This document shows positions 41,590 to 51,224 of a stretch of DNA of 64,000 nucleotides, in pieces. A program made the translations under genes and the position numbers. The notes below the pieces were generated by a model. The model ran no database searches. It was given only the letters and a program-made list of their open reading frames with translations, and was not told where the DNA came from. This DNA comes from Sulfolobales archaeon (GTDB lineage: Archaea; Thermoproteota; Thermoprotei_A; Sulfolobales; NBVN01), in NCBI GenBank assembly GCA_026413885.1, contig JAOAKA010000004.1, positions 21,415 through 85,414 on the forward strand, written 5' to 3'. Numbering within the stretch: the stretch's first letter is position 1; every line of letters starts with the position of its first letter.

Positions 41590-42817
41590 CCACTAGAAAT
41601 CGGGAATTAAAGTCTAAAATCTCCTGGTTGTAGCTGTGCGCTGCGGAGATTCGTCTCTCCTTAACTTCCACACGCTTTCTATAGCTGTAGCTAACAGTAC
41701 CTGCTAAAATTATTGACCCACATATAGCTGCTAGTGTTATTACTATACCTATGAATGTTGGGTCTATCTCTGGGTATGCGATAAGTGGTAACACTCCTAG
41801 ACCTCCAATAGCACTAGAGGCCAGGCCTGCTCCTAGAGCACGAATTCTACTATCTCCAGTGGTGCTTCTAGCTAGTAGTACATTCATTGATGTATCTATA
41901 ATCGGGTAAAGCGGGAACTGCCATATTAAGATAGTAGCTAGCCCCCCTAGAGAGATAAATAGCCAGTAGTTAGATATGTAGAGAATAAAGGAAAACAACA
42001 ACATTAAGTGGGGGTCGTATCTATCGACAAGATAGCCGACTAGGATTCTCGTAGGTACTGAGAGAAAAGACGTGAGACCCCCGTAGAAAACACCGAATGC
42101 GATATATTGATACTCCTCCGATATATTCGGTAGTATCTTCACTATTTCCTCACTAAGTTTAACTGGGGCTACTGAGTAATACGCTTCTCTACAGAAAACT
42201 AGGAGAGCATATGATGTGAGAATAGGTATCAGACTTCGGACCGCTGTTATAGTCGGTCTGCTGTTTTCTTCACCGACTGCTTCTCGAATGCCTGGGTAAA
42301 ATATGTAGAAGATCAGGTAGGATATTGCGTATAGAATCGAGCAGGCAGTGAATACTAGTGGAGCTCCTCCAGCATAGTAGAGCGCCCCCATAGCAAAGGA
42401 ACCTAGGCTAAACCCGAAGCCTGTGCCTATCGTGAAGAGGCTGTACATTTTCCCGAATCTACCTTCAGCTTCTGAGAACACTGTTGACATAATTGTAGGC
42501 CATGTTAGCGACCACGTTAGTGATGTAAGACTGAGTACTAATGCGAGACTCACTGGGTCTCTTATAGGTGGTGAGACTAGTAGTGGTACTGAACCTAGAG
42601 AGCCTAGTAGAATCCCGTTTCTTCTACCTACGAGTCTAGAGATTCTGCTGGAAGCTATAGCTGAGAAGGCGTACAGCCACTCTAGGCCGGCGATCAGGAG
42701 TATAGACCTAATGCCTCCCTCTAGTTCTACTCCTATATATCTACGCGTAAACGAGAAGTAGATACCCCACGTTGCGGTATTTATAGTAGCAGCTATAGAA
42801 TAGAAGATTCTCCACAT
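41564..42817 (-). CDS. major facilitator superfamily transporter
   Basis: A 12-helix carrier of about 417 residues. I place the start at the ATG at 42817 (MWRIFYSIAATIN), which follows taggtgtcg and opens the first helix; the track start at 42886 would overlap nadE by 53 bases and add a non-hydrophobic tail. Motif A-like RLVGRRNGILLGSLG and a central loop with EAVGEENSRPT are visible. Substrate unknown. It lies between nadE and a 5-FCL-like gene in one operon. Confidence 0.85.
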   Translation of the reverse strand: MWRIFYSIAATINTATWGIYFSFTRRYIGVELEGGIRSILLIAGLEWLYAFSAIASSRISRLVGRRNGILLGSLGSVPLLVSPPIRDPVSLALVLSLTSLTWSLTWPTIMSTVFSEAEGRFGKMYSLFTIGTGFGFSLGSFAMGALYYAGGAPLVFTACSILYAISYLIFYIFYPGIREAVGEENSRPTITAVRSLIPILTSYALLVFCREAYYSVAPVKLSEEIVKILPNISEEYQYIAFGVFYGGLTSFLSVPTRILVGYLVDRYDPHLMLLFSFILYISNYWLFISLGGLATILIWQFPLYPIIDTSMNVLLARSTTGDSRIRALGAGLASSAIGGLGVLPLIAYPEIDPTFIGIVITLAAICGSIILAGTVSYSYRKRVEVKERRISAAHSYNQEILDFNSRFLVDAADVRGS

Positions 42818-42833
42818 AGCGACACCTAGACAT

Positions 42834-43646
42834 CTAGAACCTCGCGATAGGTGGGGGACCGATTGCGAGCTTCCTCTTGTGTTCACTAGCTGGTATCCTG
42901 GAGACTATTGTCTTCACTGCCTCTAGATCTACCTTTGTAGCTCTAGATATCTCCTCAACTCTGAGTCCTCTATCTACGTATAGGTAGAGAACCGGGTCTA
43001 TAATGTCATAGTCAACTCCAAGTTCGTCGACTGCTCTATGCCCCGGCCACAGGTCGGGAGACGAAGGCTTCCAACATATATGTTCCGGCACTCCTAGGTA
43101 GTCACCCAGCAGTCTGACCTGGGTTTTGTATAGATTGATGAGAGGGTAGAGGTCGGCGGCTCCATCACCCCACTTAGTGAAGTAACCGATCAACCATTCA
43201 GACCTATCTGACGAACCTAGAACTAAGGAGTTAGTCTTATTGGCTAGATAGTACAGCATCACCATTCTAAGTCTAGCTTTAACATTACCTTTAGCTACTC
43301 TCGGAGCTATTTCGTATGAGTCCCCAAATGATTTTAAAATAAATTCAATACTGCTAGTTAAGTCTAGCTTTACAAGTCTTAGTTTAAGTAAGCTAGCTAT
43401 AGTTTCAGCATCGTGTGCACTCCTTGACGAAGTTTCTTTCTCATACATGAATAGAGCTGTAACTCTATCAACTCCGAGGGCTTCTACAGCCAGTGCAGCG
43501 AGAACTGAGGAATCCGTTCCCCCACTTAAACCTAGAACTACGCCTGAGGTGTTAGTTTTACTGATATAGCTTCTAATGAAGTCTATAATAGCTTCAGCCG
43601 TCCTAGCTTCATCGATTCTCAGATAGCTGGGGACTTCATACCTCAT
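42834..43646 (-). CDS. nadE: NH3-dependent NAD+ synthetase
   Basis: A 270-residue enzyme that amidates deamido-NAD. The P-loop LGLSGGTDSSVLAALA and GSSDRSEWLIGYFTKWGDGAADLYPL are diagnostic; KPSSPDLWPGHRAVDELG follows. There is no glutaminase domain, so ammonia or a separate glutaminase is used. ATG start. It begins an operon with the MFS and 5-FCL-like genes. Confidence 0.95.
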   Translation of the reverse strand: MRYEVPSYLRIDEARTAEAIIDFIRSYISKTNTSGVVLGLSGGTDSSVLAALAVEALGVDRVTALFMYEKETSSRSAHDAETIASLLKLRLVKLDLTSSIEFILKSFGDSYEIAPRVAKGNVKARLRMVMLYYLANKTNSLVLGSSDRSEWLIGYFTKWGDGAADLYPLINLYKTQVRLLGDYLGVPEHICWKPSSPDLWPGHRAVDELGVDYDIIDPVLYLYVDRGLRVEEISRATKVDLEAVKTIVSRIPASEHKRKLAIGPPPIARF

Positions 43647-43719
43647 CGAGCGACCCAGATATGTGGCTGATTAACGATAAATAGCTGTACTCTATTTAGC
43701 AGCAGTTTACTATCGATAT

Positions 43720-44469
43720 CTAGCAGTAAGTTTTCTTTACATCAGATAGCACTAAAACATTGGGTAGAGGCATGAAAGTCAGTAATACAGCGTTTTTTGG
43801 TGAGAGAATATCACAATATGACTCTCTCGAACCACCTGCCTCGAGATAGGAGTTCGAAAACTCGTTGAAGAGCTTCCGGAATTTCTCAGTGTCTATGTAG
43901 CTGGCGAGAGATATGAAGAAAGCTGCTACAGCTAGGTCCCAGCTACCCATATCTTCTCTGAATTGAGTTGACTGCTCTGCGTCTATAACGTACGGCACAC
44001 TACCACTGATTAAGAAATTACTCGGTTTGACATCTCCCATGCTAAAGCCTCGGTTATGTACTTCTGCTAGAACCCTCCCTAATATACGTACATCTGCCAA
44101 CTTATCACATCTAACGATCTTTCCTTCAATATACTCTCGAGTAATTACGAGTTCACTCTCATCTACACTCAAGATCTTTGGAACTCTGAGCTCACTCCAG
44201 TCTTTAAACTCCATAAACCCTACTTCACGCTTAAATCTCTCTCTCGGCGTTATTGTGAAAGGATAGCTAGCTCTGAGGAGTATTGCTGGAGGAAGCCACT
44301 TCAGTAAACCTATTTCACTCGTAAACTTCTTGATTACTAACTTTTTTCCACCTATCTCTCTAATTTCAGATTGAGTAATTAGAAAATCTAGGTTCTCTAT
44401 AGCGAATACCTTCCTGAGTTCAGCAATCACCTTACTTACTTCTGAAGATATCTCTCTAACTAGAGACAT
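43720..44469 (-). CDS. kinase-fold protein (RIO/LPS-kinase-like)
   Basis: A 249-residue eukaryotic-type kinase fold. Lys in KKLVIKKF fits the N-lobe position; the catalytic loop reads MGDVKPSNFLI (Met in place of the usual His, Asp kept) and the metal site is VIDAEQS rather than DFG, a variant also found in LPS-type and Bud32-like kinases. It lies eight bases after the permease gene, so it is co-transcribed with the giant surface protein and permease. Its substrate is unknown. Confidence 0.72.
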   Translation of the reverse strand: MSLVREISSEVSKVIAELRKVFAIENLDFLITQSEIREIGGKKLVIKKFTSEIGLLKWLPPAILLRASYPFTITPRERFKREVGFMEFKDWSELRVPKILSVDESELVITREYIEGKIVRCDKLADVRILGRVLAEVHNRGFSMGDVKPSNFLISGSVPYVIDAEQSTQFREDMGSWDLAVAAFFISLASYIDTEKFRKLFNEFSNSYLEAGGSRESYCDILSPKNAVLLTFMPLPNVLVLSDVKKTYC

Positions 44470-44477
44470 ACCACCAC

Positions 44478-45701
44478 CTACTCGTATCTTAAAGCTACTG
44501 CTGGAGGTATTCGAGCTGCGAGATATGCTGGGAAGAATCCTCCGATTAAACCGACAGATACTGTTAATCCAGCTGTTGTTAGAATGCTGTCGAGAGATAT
44601 CTCCGGTCTCGCAGAAAGTACTAGACTAGCTGTTCCAGCTCTTATAGTTAGACCTATAGTTGAAAGTAGGTGAGCACCTACTACTCCGAGAGATATCCCG
44701 ACTAATGCTCCAAGAAGAGACATCACTAGAGATTCAGATATAACTATATATACTACCTGCTTATTTGTAAATCCTACAGCCTTCATTACACCAATCTCTC
44801 TAGTTCTCTCGATAACGGAAGTTATCATAGTAGCTGAAACTCCCGCTACCGCAACCGCGAACGCGGAAAGTGAAGTTACATAGTTGATAAAGGAGACTGC
44901 TGTAGCGATACTAGAGACAGCATCCGCTATCGCAGCAAACGACACTAGCTCTACATTTCCTCCGTAAGACCTCCTCATCTCTCTAACAAAGTCTCTGACG
45001 TACTCAGAGCCCTTTAAAACTACGAATATTCCAGACCACTTCTTAGCTCCAAGCACGGTTCTACCTGACTCCGTATTTACTATAACCATCTGGTCTGGAC
45101 TAAGAAAGAACGCACCTCCATATTCTTCTAATAGAGCTGATGCAACGAAGTTTACACTTCTTACGTTCTTTATTCTCCCACCCTCTACCTCAGCGATGTA
45201 CAGCGAGAATACATCACCCACGTCTAAACATGGCTTCTCATCGACTATAGATACCCTATATCCAACAACAGCACTAACAATGTCGTTTTCTAACGGTGTA
45301 TAGCCTTTTCTAATTTTTAGGTTCCCCATAGCTTTGAATATTATGGAGGGATCTATCGCGTAGACCTGCACGGAGACATCAGACCCACACCTTCTAGCAA
45401 TACCCTGTAGAGCGTAGAATGGTTCTGCCGAATCTACGTACTCAATAGATCTCACGAACTCTAGATCCTGCTCCGACAGATCATAAGCTCCAGAAGGAAA
45501 CACTACTACGACGTTTTGACCGAGTAGCTGCAGTTCTCTTAAAACATAGCTGCTGTACCCACTGACAACAGAACCCATCATAATCATCATTAGTGGTCCA
45601 ACTACTATACCAGCTATAGTTAGTGCTGACCTAAGCTTTCTCTCACTCAACACCTTAACTGACATAGTAAAGGAGTCTATTAGAAACCAGAGTAGACTCA
45701 T
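44478..45701 (-). CDS. MacB/FtsX-type ABC transporter permease
   Basis: A 407-residue membrane protein with one N-terminal helix, a large outside domain (about residues 50-260) and three C-terminal helices with the FtsX signature ERTREIGVMKAVGFTNKQV. MacB-type permeases work with an ABC ATPase by mechanotransmission rather than pumping. No ATPase gene is next to it. Its ATG overlaps the stop of the giant gene (ATGA), so translation is coupled. Confidence 0.88.
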   Translation of the reverse strand: MSLLWFLIDSFTMSVKVLSERKLRSALTIAGIVVGPLMMIMMGSVVSGYSSYVLRELQLLGQNVVVVFPSGAYDLSEQDLEFVRSIEYVDSAEPFYALQGIARRCGSDVSVQVYAIDPSIIFKAMGNLKIRKGYTPLENDIVSAVVGYRVSIVDEKPCLDVGDVFSLYIAEVEGGRIKNVRSVNFVASALLEEYGGAFFLSPDQMVIVNTESGRTVLGAKKWSGIFVVLKGSEYVRDFVREMRRSYGGNVELVSFAAIADAVSSIATAVSFINYVTSLSAFAVAVAGVSATMITSVIERTREIGVMKAVGFTNKQVVYIVISESLVMSLLGALVGISLGVVGAHLLSTIGLTIRAGTASLVLSARPEISLDSILTTAGLTVSVGLIGGFFPAYLAARIPPAVALRYE

Positions 45702-48700
45702 GGAGGAGGTACCCTCGAGATAGCTTTTAACTTCCTATTGTAGCTAGCTACCACTCTATATATCAAGTATGCAACTCCCACTAAAAATCCTGCTACAGTT
45801 GCGATAATAATCCATCTCTCAATAGTATACTGATTTTCTACCGGAGTAGTTGTCTGAGTTGGAGTAGTAGTCACTGTTACAGAAACTGAAAATTCAATAT
45901 GCTGTAGTTCGTTGTATACATTGTAGTAATAGATAGTTAGTCTAACCACGTCTAATAGGGGTACCGCACTCATAGTGACACTAAAAGCTCTCTGCGCTCC
46001 AGACTCTACATCACCTATGAAACTCTCAGCACATCTCCCCCCACTTAAACATACTCGAGCTCCCGCTCTATATGCAGAAGCTGATCCGTAGTTAACTAAA
46101 ACTCCGGAAACCCGTAGAGTATCTGTGACTATCGTAGCTTTTAAATCTCTCAGTGTTAAATCTACAAAAGGTTCTACTACAACAACTGTCGACGTATTGA
46201 AGGTTTTTAGTCTACCACCTACATCTCTGTAGACTACTCCAATGATTAAGGGCACAGTACCGTAGGAAATAACTGACTGTGTACCACCAGCAAAAACTCC
46301 CATAGGGTTGTATGCTAGTGTCAAAACAATCTGTGCTTCGCGGTCTGGGTCCAACCTATCGATGTAGTGTACTGAAGGTGAAGCTAGCACAACCGGCAGC
46401 TGTGCGTAGGGGAAGACTGCTATGTAAACATTGTATGCTGGACTACTACCGATATTTCTTATCTTTAAAACTGCTTCAGTAAATCTCGATGAAACTCTCA
46501 CCGTACCTCCATCAATGTAGACATCGACATATCTAACACTACCGAGGACTGCTAGCGGTAATCTAAATTCACACCGTCTCGGAGTACCCCAGCTATCTAT
46601 GTAGTGTATTACTGCGTCCGCAGTATAGCTTCCAGTAGTATTTACTAAGACATTTAAAGGAACTAGAAAGTCAATCATACTTCCTCTGCTGAATGGTGAG
46701 CTAGGTACCGCCGGCCGCAGTAATTGAGTTAGAATACTCAACTGAGGTGTGCCAGCACTCAGTACACCTTGGAGAATCTGTTGAGAGATCGGGGGCACTT
46801 TAATAGTGCTAGAGTTATCTATCGAGCTAAAGACACCGGTTGGAAGAGCTAGCTCTAGAAACACACCAGCCATACCATCTACAAATCTATTTCTCACAAC
46901 TACGTGTAGTAGAGCTCCATATGTTCCAGGCTCTACTGAACCCTCGACCCAGCCGGCACTTATGAGTTCCACAGACTCCCTATCGTCTACTACAGCTATC
47001 TCGACTTCGTGTTCTTCAACTAGTCTATCTCCAGGTCCTCCAGATTGAACTATATAGTCTAATCTAACGATAGCTCTATAGGAACCCGGTTCCACTCTAC
47101 CCACAGAAACTCTGAAGCTAATAGAAGCTGTTGAGTAGCTTCTAAGTGGACCGTCTAGATAAGCTGTTGAGACTCCACCTCTACTTCCCCTAAAACCTCT
47201 CGGTAGGTAGAGTTCTGCTAGAACTCCGACCACGCTGTATGGCAGTCTATTGGCTACTGTAATTACGAATGTAGAATTCTCGGTCTCGGGAAAGACGTTA
47301 TAGTTATTGAGCCAACCCCAAGACACCGGCTTTAGTGATCCTCCAAATAGTGCTGTGGATTCTATGTAAAGCTGATTAGTGTGCTGTCTTGAAACTCTGG
47401 CGTGAGTTCCAAACACAGCTACGTAGTATTCTAATACTACATCGAACGCTATGTAGCCTCCCACTGAACTCGGTATGTCGAAGTAGAGTACTGCTGAGCA
47501 ATATGAACCTGGTGGTAGTCTCACTGAACACTCAGCTATATTTACGACCGGATTTAGATTTACTGAGCGAGCTCTAACAGTTAGACCTACAGCGTCGTAT
47601 CTACCGATATTCTGAAGAACTACTGTTACCGGCACATATCTCGAGCCGGAGAAAGCTGGTGATGGCTGCTGTAAGCCCCAGAAAGCTCTGAGTACTCTCA
47701 CCTCCGGTACGTAGTTCTCTAGAGAATCAACAGCAACCGGTATCGATAATCTCTCCGAGCTGTAGAGAACCACTCCAGATACCTGCTTAATGTACTCCAC
47801 ACCGATCTGAATAATGTATGTAGATGGTTCAACATCTTCTTGAACGTGTAGAACTATATCCAGACCACATGTTCCACCACTAGTTAAAGTGACTCTCGAG
47901 CAGTCTCCCCCAACACCAAGTATTCTAAAGCCTCTGGGAGCTTCTACGTGAACTCCCGATATACTGACAGGCTCCGGTCTTACGTTAGTTAGTAGAACCG
48001 CTAGTCTCACATCTCTAGCTGTAGGAAGAAGCGGTGATGGAGCACCACCGTACTCTATCTGGAACCGTGAAATAGCTAGATTTCTTTCAGATACCACTGG
48101 AATTCTTACTTTAAGTCTCTTAGACGCGTTATAGATAGTGTCACCGTAGCGTATAACAGCTTCGACGTAAAGCTCTATCTCTACTGCGTCTTCTACCCCC
48201 TCTGCTTCTAGAGCCGGTAATCTAACAGTTAGAGAAGAGCCATAAGAAATAGATTCTCTTGTAGAAACAGTAGACTCTATACCTCCACCGGATAGTCTCG
48301 CATTTAAGGGCTTTACCCGTATGTAGGTATGCAGTAGAGTATCTCTAGTGTAAGATGTTAATATAACGTACGGTATTAACCTACTTGAATTACGATAAGC
48401 TATTCCGGATGTCCAGCCGGCGTCAGCTATAACTACGTTTAAGGTAGGAGCTTCTACATCGATCGCTAGGTTGTACATCAAGTTCTGCCAGAAAGTGGCT
48501 CCAGATATCTCTCCTAGGACCTCTACTGATAGAGTGCTAAGATAAATACCAGCACTGCAGGTGATACCGATCTCGGGATATTCTAAGGTAACCGTAGATC
48601 CGTAGGGTAGTGTAGCACTACTTACGAAGGTCTTTCTAAGGTTGTCCACAGAGAAGCAATCTGGCAGCTCTAGAGTAGCTCTCAGACTTCTAACTACGAT

Positions 48701-50329
48701 ACTAGGGTCTGAGTTTCTGATGAAGATCCTCATCGAGTTACCTATTGATTGACTGAATGCCTTACCATCCACCCATCCATAACTTACTACCTCTAATCGC
48801 GGCTGTGGAGGGTCACTGACATTTATAGATAGGTAGACTTCCAGTAGAAATATGTAGACAGCTCTACCAGACCTTGCGAGAGAATTAACTGTAAGTTTCA
48901 GCGAATACGCACCGGGGGCTGTAGACCTGGGTATTGAAAGTCCTCGAAATACTAGTGTAGCTCTACTTAGAGACTCAACTGAGAACCCACTTAAAGTAGT
49001 TTCTCTGGGTTCTACAACATCGAGTAGTAGCTTTACAACACCATCGTATAGCGAGACATAGTCGTAGTTCTCGACTACCAGCACTAGGGAGAGTTCGGAG
49101 CTACCTGGATAAGCCGGTCCAGGACTCCAGTAGGTTGAGACAACTCTAATATCTATGGAGGGATTCTGCACTACTATAGGAACTCTATAGACTTGAGTAA
49201 CCCAGAATTCTGAACCGTCTCTAACAGCTAGAATCTCTAGTACTAAGCTTGCTAGCTCAGTAGATGAACAAGCTAGAGATATGTCGCTGAACACTAGCTC
49301 GAAGACTTCTCCGTAGCTTACCGGTCTATTTAGATAGGTGACAATAGTTCTACTTCCATTTATAGATTCAGCACATTCAGGAAGCTTCAACTCCGCGATT
49401 AGAGAGGAGATTGTAGAGGGGTCTTCAGACCTCACTAGCACTGAGTACTCCAGTGATCTACTACCACTTGGAGCTCTAGACTCCCTCCACCCGCTACTCA
49501 CTACTCTCAGTTGAACTACTGGTGGACTACCGACTTCTACAGATACCTGAAATGAGGCTGATGCCTCGTGCACCACTCCATCATCTGTTACAGTCTCTGC
49601 TTCTATGGCTACACTGACTCTATATACACCGGGATTCAATTTCTTATCTATATTGACTCCAGATACCGAAACTGTAAACATTGATTGCCTGCTTACAGCC
49701 CCCAGATTTCTCTTAATAGTACGGGGATAGAAGCCGTCCGGTAGTTCTACTCTAACTAAGGCGGACCTAATTCCAGTCCTACCGAGCTTGAAGACTAGGA
49801 AGAGAGTTGTTTCTGAAGTACCTGGATATGCTTCAGGAGACCAGTATGTATTGAGGAATTCAACCTCCAAGTCGGGATATCGACTCACCTCAACACTGAA
49901 GACCAGTACCTCCGAGATCACGGAAGTACTTACTCTACTAGATACGTTAAGTGTGATCAAGTATATTCCGGGAAATACAGCCTTATCTACATTTACTACA
50001 TACTCGAAGTATACTACCTCACCATACTCTACGGAGGTCGCATACAAGCCGTCTATACCTCTAGCTCCTGAACACAGATATCTAGCTGAAAAACCCGGTG
50101 GGAGTTTTAGACAGCCGGTAGTAAGGCGAGCAGTTTCAGATCCCAGATATCTGACACCGATAGCTAATCGAGCACTAGACGAACCAGGATATACATCTCC
50201 ACCTACTGAAGACCTAAAGCTGACTTCCTCAATCGAAAAGAGAGAGCTGGGAGTTGCTAGTAGAGCTATAGAAGAAACTTGAGAGAGTACCACCAACAGT
50301 ACGGCGAACACCACACCGAATTTCTTCAT
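45698..50329 (-). CDS. giant secreted surface protein with ten ~120-residue repeats and C-terminal membrane anchor
   Basis: A 1543-residue protein: signal peptide (1-30), ten repeats that start near residues 33, 153, 274, 392, 511, 629, 751, 876, 999 and 1119, then two CARDB-like units (about 1250-1480), a Thr/Pro linker and one membrane helix (about 1505-1528) with a basic tail. Each repeat opens with a strand then W/F-x-x-x-x-x-Y/F-P-G (for example VSTYWSPGPAYPGSS) and later has PPG- or LPDGF-like turns; the design is that of Ig-like COG1361-type S-layer/cell-surface domains. It is the first gene of an operon with the permease and kinase-like genes. Confidence 0.82.
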   Translation of the reverse strand: MKKFGVVFAVLLVVLSQVSSIALLATPSSLFSIEEVSFRSSVGGDVYPGSSSARLAIGVRYLGSETARLTTGCLKLPPGFSARYLCSGARGIDGLYATSVEYGEVVYFEYVVNVDKAVFPGIYLITLNVSSRVSTSVISEVLVFSVEVSRYPDLEVEFLNTYWSPEAYPGTSETTLFLVFKLGRTGIRSALVRVELPDGFYPRTIKRNLGAVSRQSMFTVSVSGVNIDKKLNPGVYRVSVAIEAETVTDDGVVHEASASFQVSVEVGSPPVVQLRVVSSGWRESRAPSGSRSLEYSVLVRSEDPSTISSLIAELKLPECAESINGSRTIVTYLNRPVSYGEVFELVFSDISLACSSTELASLVLEILAVRDGSEFWVTQVYRVPIVVQNPSIDIRVVSTYWSPGPAYPGSSELSLVLVVENYDYVSLYDGVVKLLLDVVEPRETTLSGFSVESLSRATLVFRGLSIPRSTAPGAYSLKLTVNSLARSGRAVYIFLLEVYLSINVSDPPQPRLEVVSYGWVDGKAFSQSIGNSMRIFIRNSDPSIVVRSLRATLELPDCFSVDNLRKTFVSSATLPYGSTVTLEYPEIGITCSAGIYLSTLSVEVLGEISGATFWQNLMYNLAIDVEAPTLNVVIADAGWTSGIAYRNSSRLIPYVILTSYTRDTLLHTYIRVKPLNARLSGGGIESTVSTRESISYGSSLTVRLPALEAEGVEDAVEIELYVEAVIRYGDTIYNASKRLKVRIPVVSERNLAISRFQIEYGGAPSPLLPTARDVRLAVLLTNVRPEPVSISGVHVEAPRGFRILGVGGDCSRVTLTSGGTCGLDIVLHVQEDVEPSTYIIQIGVEYIKQVSGVVLYSSERLSIPVAVDSLENYVPEVRVLRAFWGLQQPSPAFSGSRYVPVTVVLQNIGRYDAVGLTVRARSVNLNPVVNIAECSVRLPPGSYCSAVLYFDIPSSVGGYIAFDVVLEYYVAVFGTHARVSRQHTNQLYIESTALFGGSLKPVSWGWLNNYNVFPETENSTFVITVANRLPYSVVGVLAELYLPRGFRGSRGGVSTAYLDGPLRSYSTASISFRVSVGRVEPGSYRAIVRLDYIVQSGGPGDRLVEEHEVEIAVVDDRESVELISAGWVEGSVEPGTYGALLHVVVRNRFVDGMAGVFLELALPTGVFSSIDNSSTIKVPPISQQILQGVLSAGTPQLSILTQLLRPAVPSSPFSRGSMIDFLVPLNVLVNTTGSYTADAVIHYIDSWGTPRRCEFRLPLAVLGSVRYVDVYIDGGTVRVSSRFTEAVLKIRNIGSSPAYNVYIAVFPYAQLPVVLASPSVHYIDRLDPDREAQIVLTLAYNPMGVFAGGTQSVISYGTVPLIIGVVYRDVGGRLKTFNTSTVVVVEPFVDLTLRDLKATIVTDTLRVSGVLVNYGSASAYRAGARVCLSGGRCAESFIGDVESGAQRAFSVTMSAVPLLDVVRLTIYYYNVYNELQHIEFSVSVTVTTTPTQTTTPVENQYTIERWIIIATVAGFLVGVAYLIYRVVASYNRKLKAISRVPPP

Positions 50330-50363
50330 TATCCACTACCGATAGATTTAGGTTGAGTGTATA

Positions 50364-50376
50364 AAATATCTTTCTA
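50364..50376 (-). promoter_or_regulatory. promoter (TATA box) of the giant surface protein operon
   Basis: On the minus strand gatattttatac, centred about 40 bases before the ATG at 50329. Confidence 0.45.
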
Positions 50377-50414
50377 TACCTACACCATCTAACGACTGAG
50401 TGTAGACTTCCACA

Positions 50415-50427
50415 TAGTTTAAATACT
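50415..50427 (+). promoter_or_regulatory. promoter (TATA box) of alaX
   Basis: tagtttaaatact, centred about 31 bases before the ATG at 50452; the transcript would be almost leaderless. Confidence 0.5.
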
Positions 50428-50451
50428 TAGATAATATGTAGTGGGAGCCGC

Positions 50452-50940
50452 ATGTCAAGACCTGAAGACTACCCCGATGAAGTACGGACTCACACCGCTC
50501 TCCACGTTCTCAAAGGAGCTGTAGTGAGAGTTCTAGGCAAAGACGCTATGTGGACTGCTTCAACATATGTAGAGGGAAAACACGGTAGACTCGTAGTTCA
50601 GTTTAATAGAAAGCCACTAGATAATGAACTCAGAAGCATTGAGGAGCTAGCTAACTCTAAAATCTCCGAGAATCTCCGCGTAGAAGTTGTTGAGGTAGCT
50701 AGAGAAGATGCTGAGAAAGTCTACGGTGAGGTTATATATGACTTATTTAAAGTTCCTGAAGATGTTAAGGTGTTACGCATAGTAGTAATCTACGATACTT
50801 CGGGAGAGATATGGAATATAAATGCGTGCAACAAGCAGCACTCCGCATCGACTTCCACTATAGGTAGGATTAAACTCGGTAAAGCTAGATTTAGACAAAC
50901 AAAAAACCTGCTTGAACTCCCGTTTGATATAGAGCCTTAG
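50452..50940 (+). CDS. alaX: AlaX-type alanyl-tRNA editing protein
   Basis: A free-standing 162-residue editing domain that removes serine or glycine from mischarged tRNA-Ala. Zinc ligands: HTALH near residue 14 and the C-x-x-x-H pair in NACNKQH near residue 129. Short version without the N-terminal glycine-rich region (AlaX-S type). It has its own promoter. Confidence 0.87.
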   Translation: MSRPEDYPDEVRTHTALHVLKGAVVRVLGKDAMWTASTYVEGKHGRLVVQFNRKPLDNELRSIEELANSKISENLRVEVVEVAREDAEKVYGEVIYDLFKVPEDVKVLRIVVIYDTSGEIWNINACNKQHSASTSTIGRIKLGKARFRQTKNLLELPFDIEP

Positions 50941-51224
50941 AGCCGTTATACCTAATCTATCAAAAGTTCCACAACATAGGCATTAAAACACTAGCGGGTT
51001 ATCACTCAACTTACCGTGCCTCAGCTAGAGCTATAACTCTACCTCTAACTTTAAGAACATTCCATGTTTCTGCACAATATTAAATAACAGCTTGAGGCTT
51101 TCATGTTGAAGCCCGGTGTAGGTGTTGTATCTACCTCTTTAAGAGGTCGCTCATAAGTTTGCTTCAAGCAGATGTTTGTGAATGAGTTAGGTGTATATCT
51201 AGAAGCTCTACAGATAGAATTCCT
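50941..51224. other. 284-base intergenic region without a recognised gene
   Basis: Between the convergent alaX and purP stops. It holds a 17-codon ATG frame (MLKPGVGV...) on the plus strand and AT-rich segments (aatattaaataac near 51080). No tRNA-like fold seen. The frame is too short and without context to call as a gene. Confidence 0.3.

Noticed and set aside
41564-42886. MFS carrier starting at 42886
   Set aside because: The extra residues lie inside nadE and are not hydrophobic; the ATG at 42817 opens the first membrane helix.
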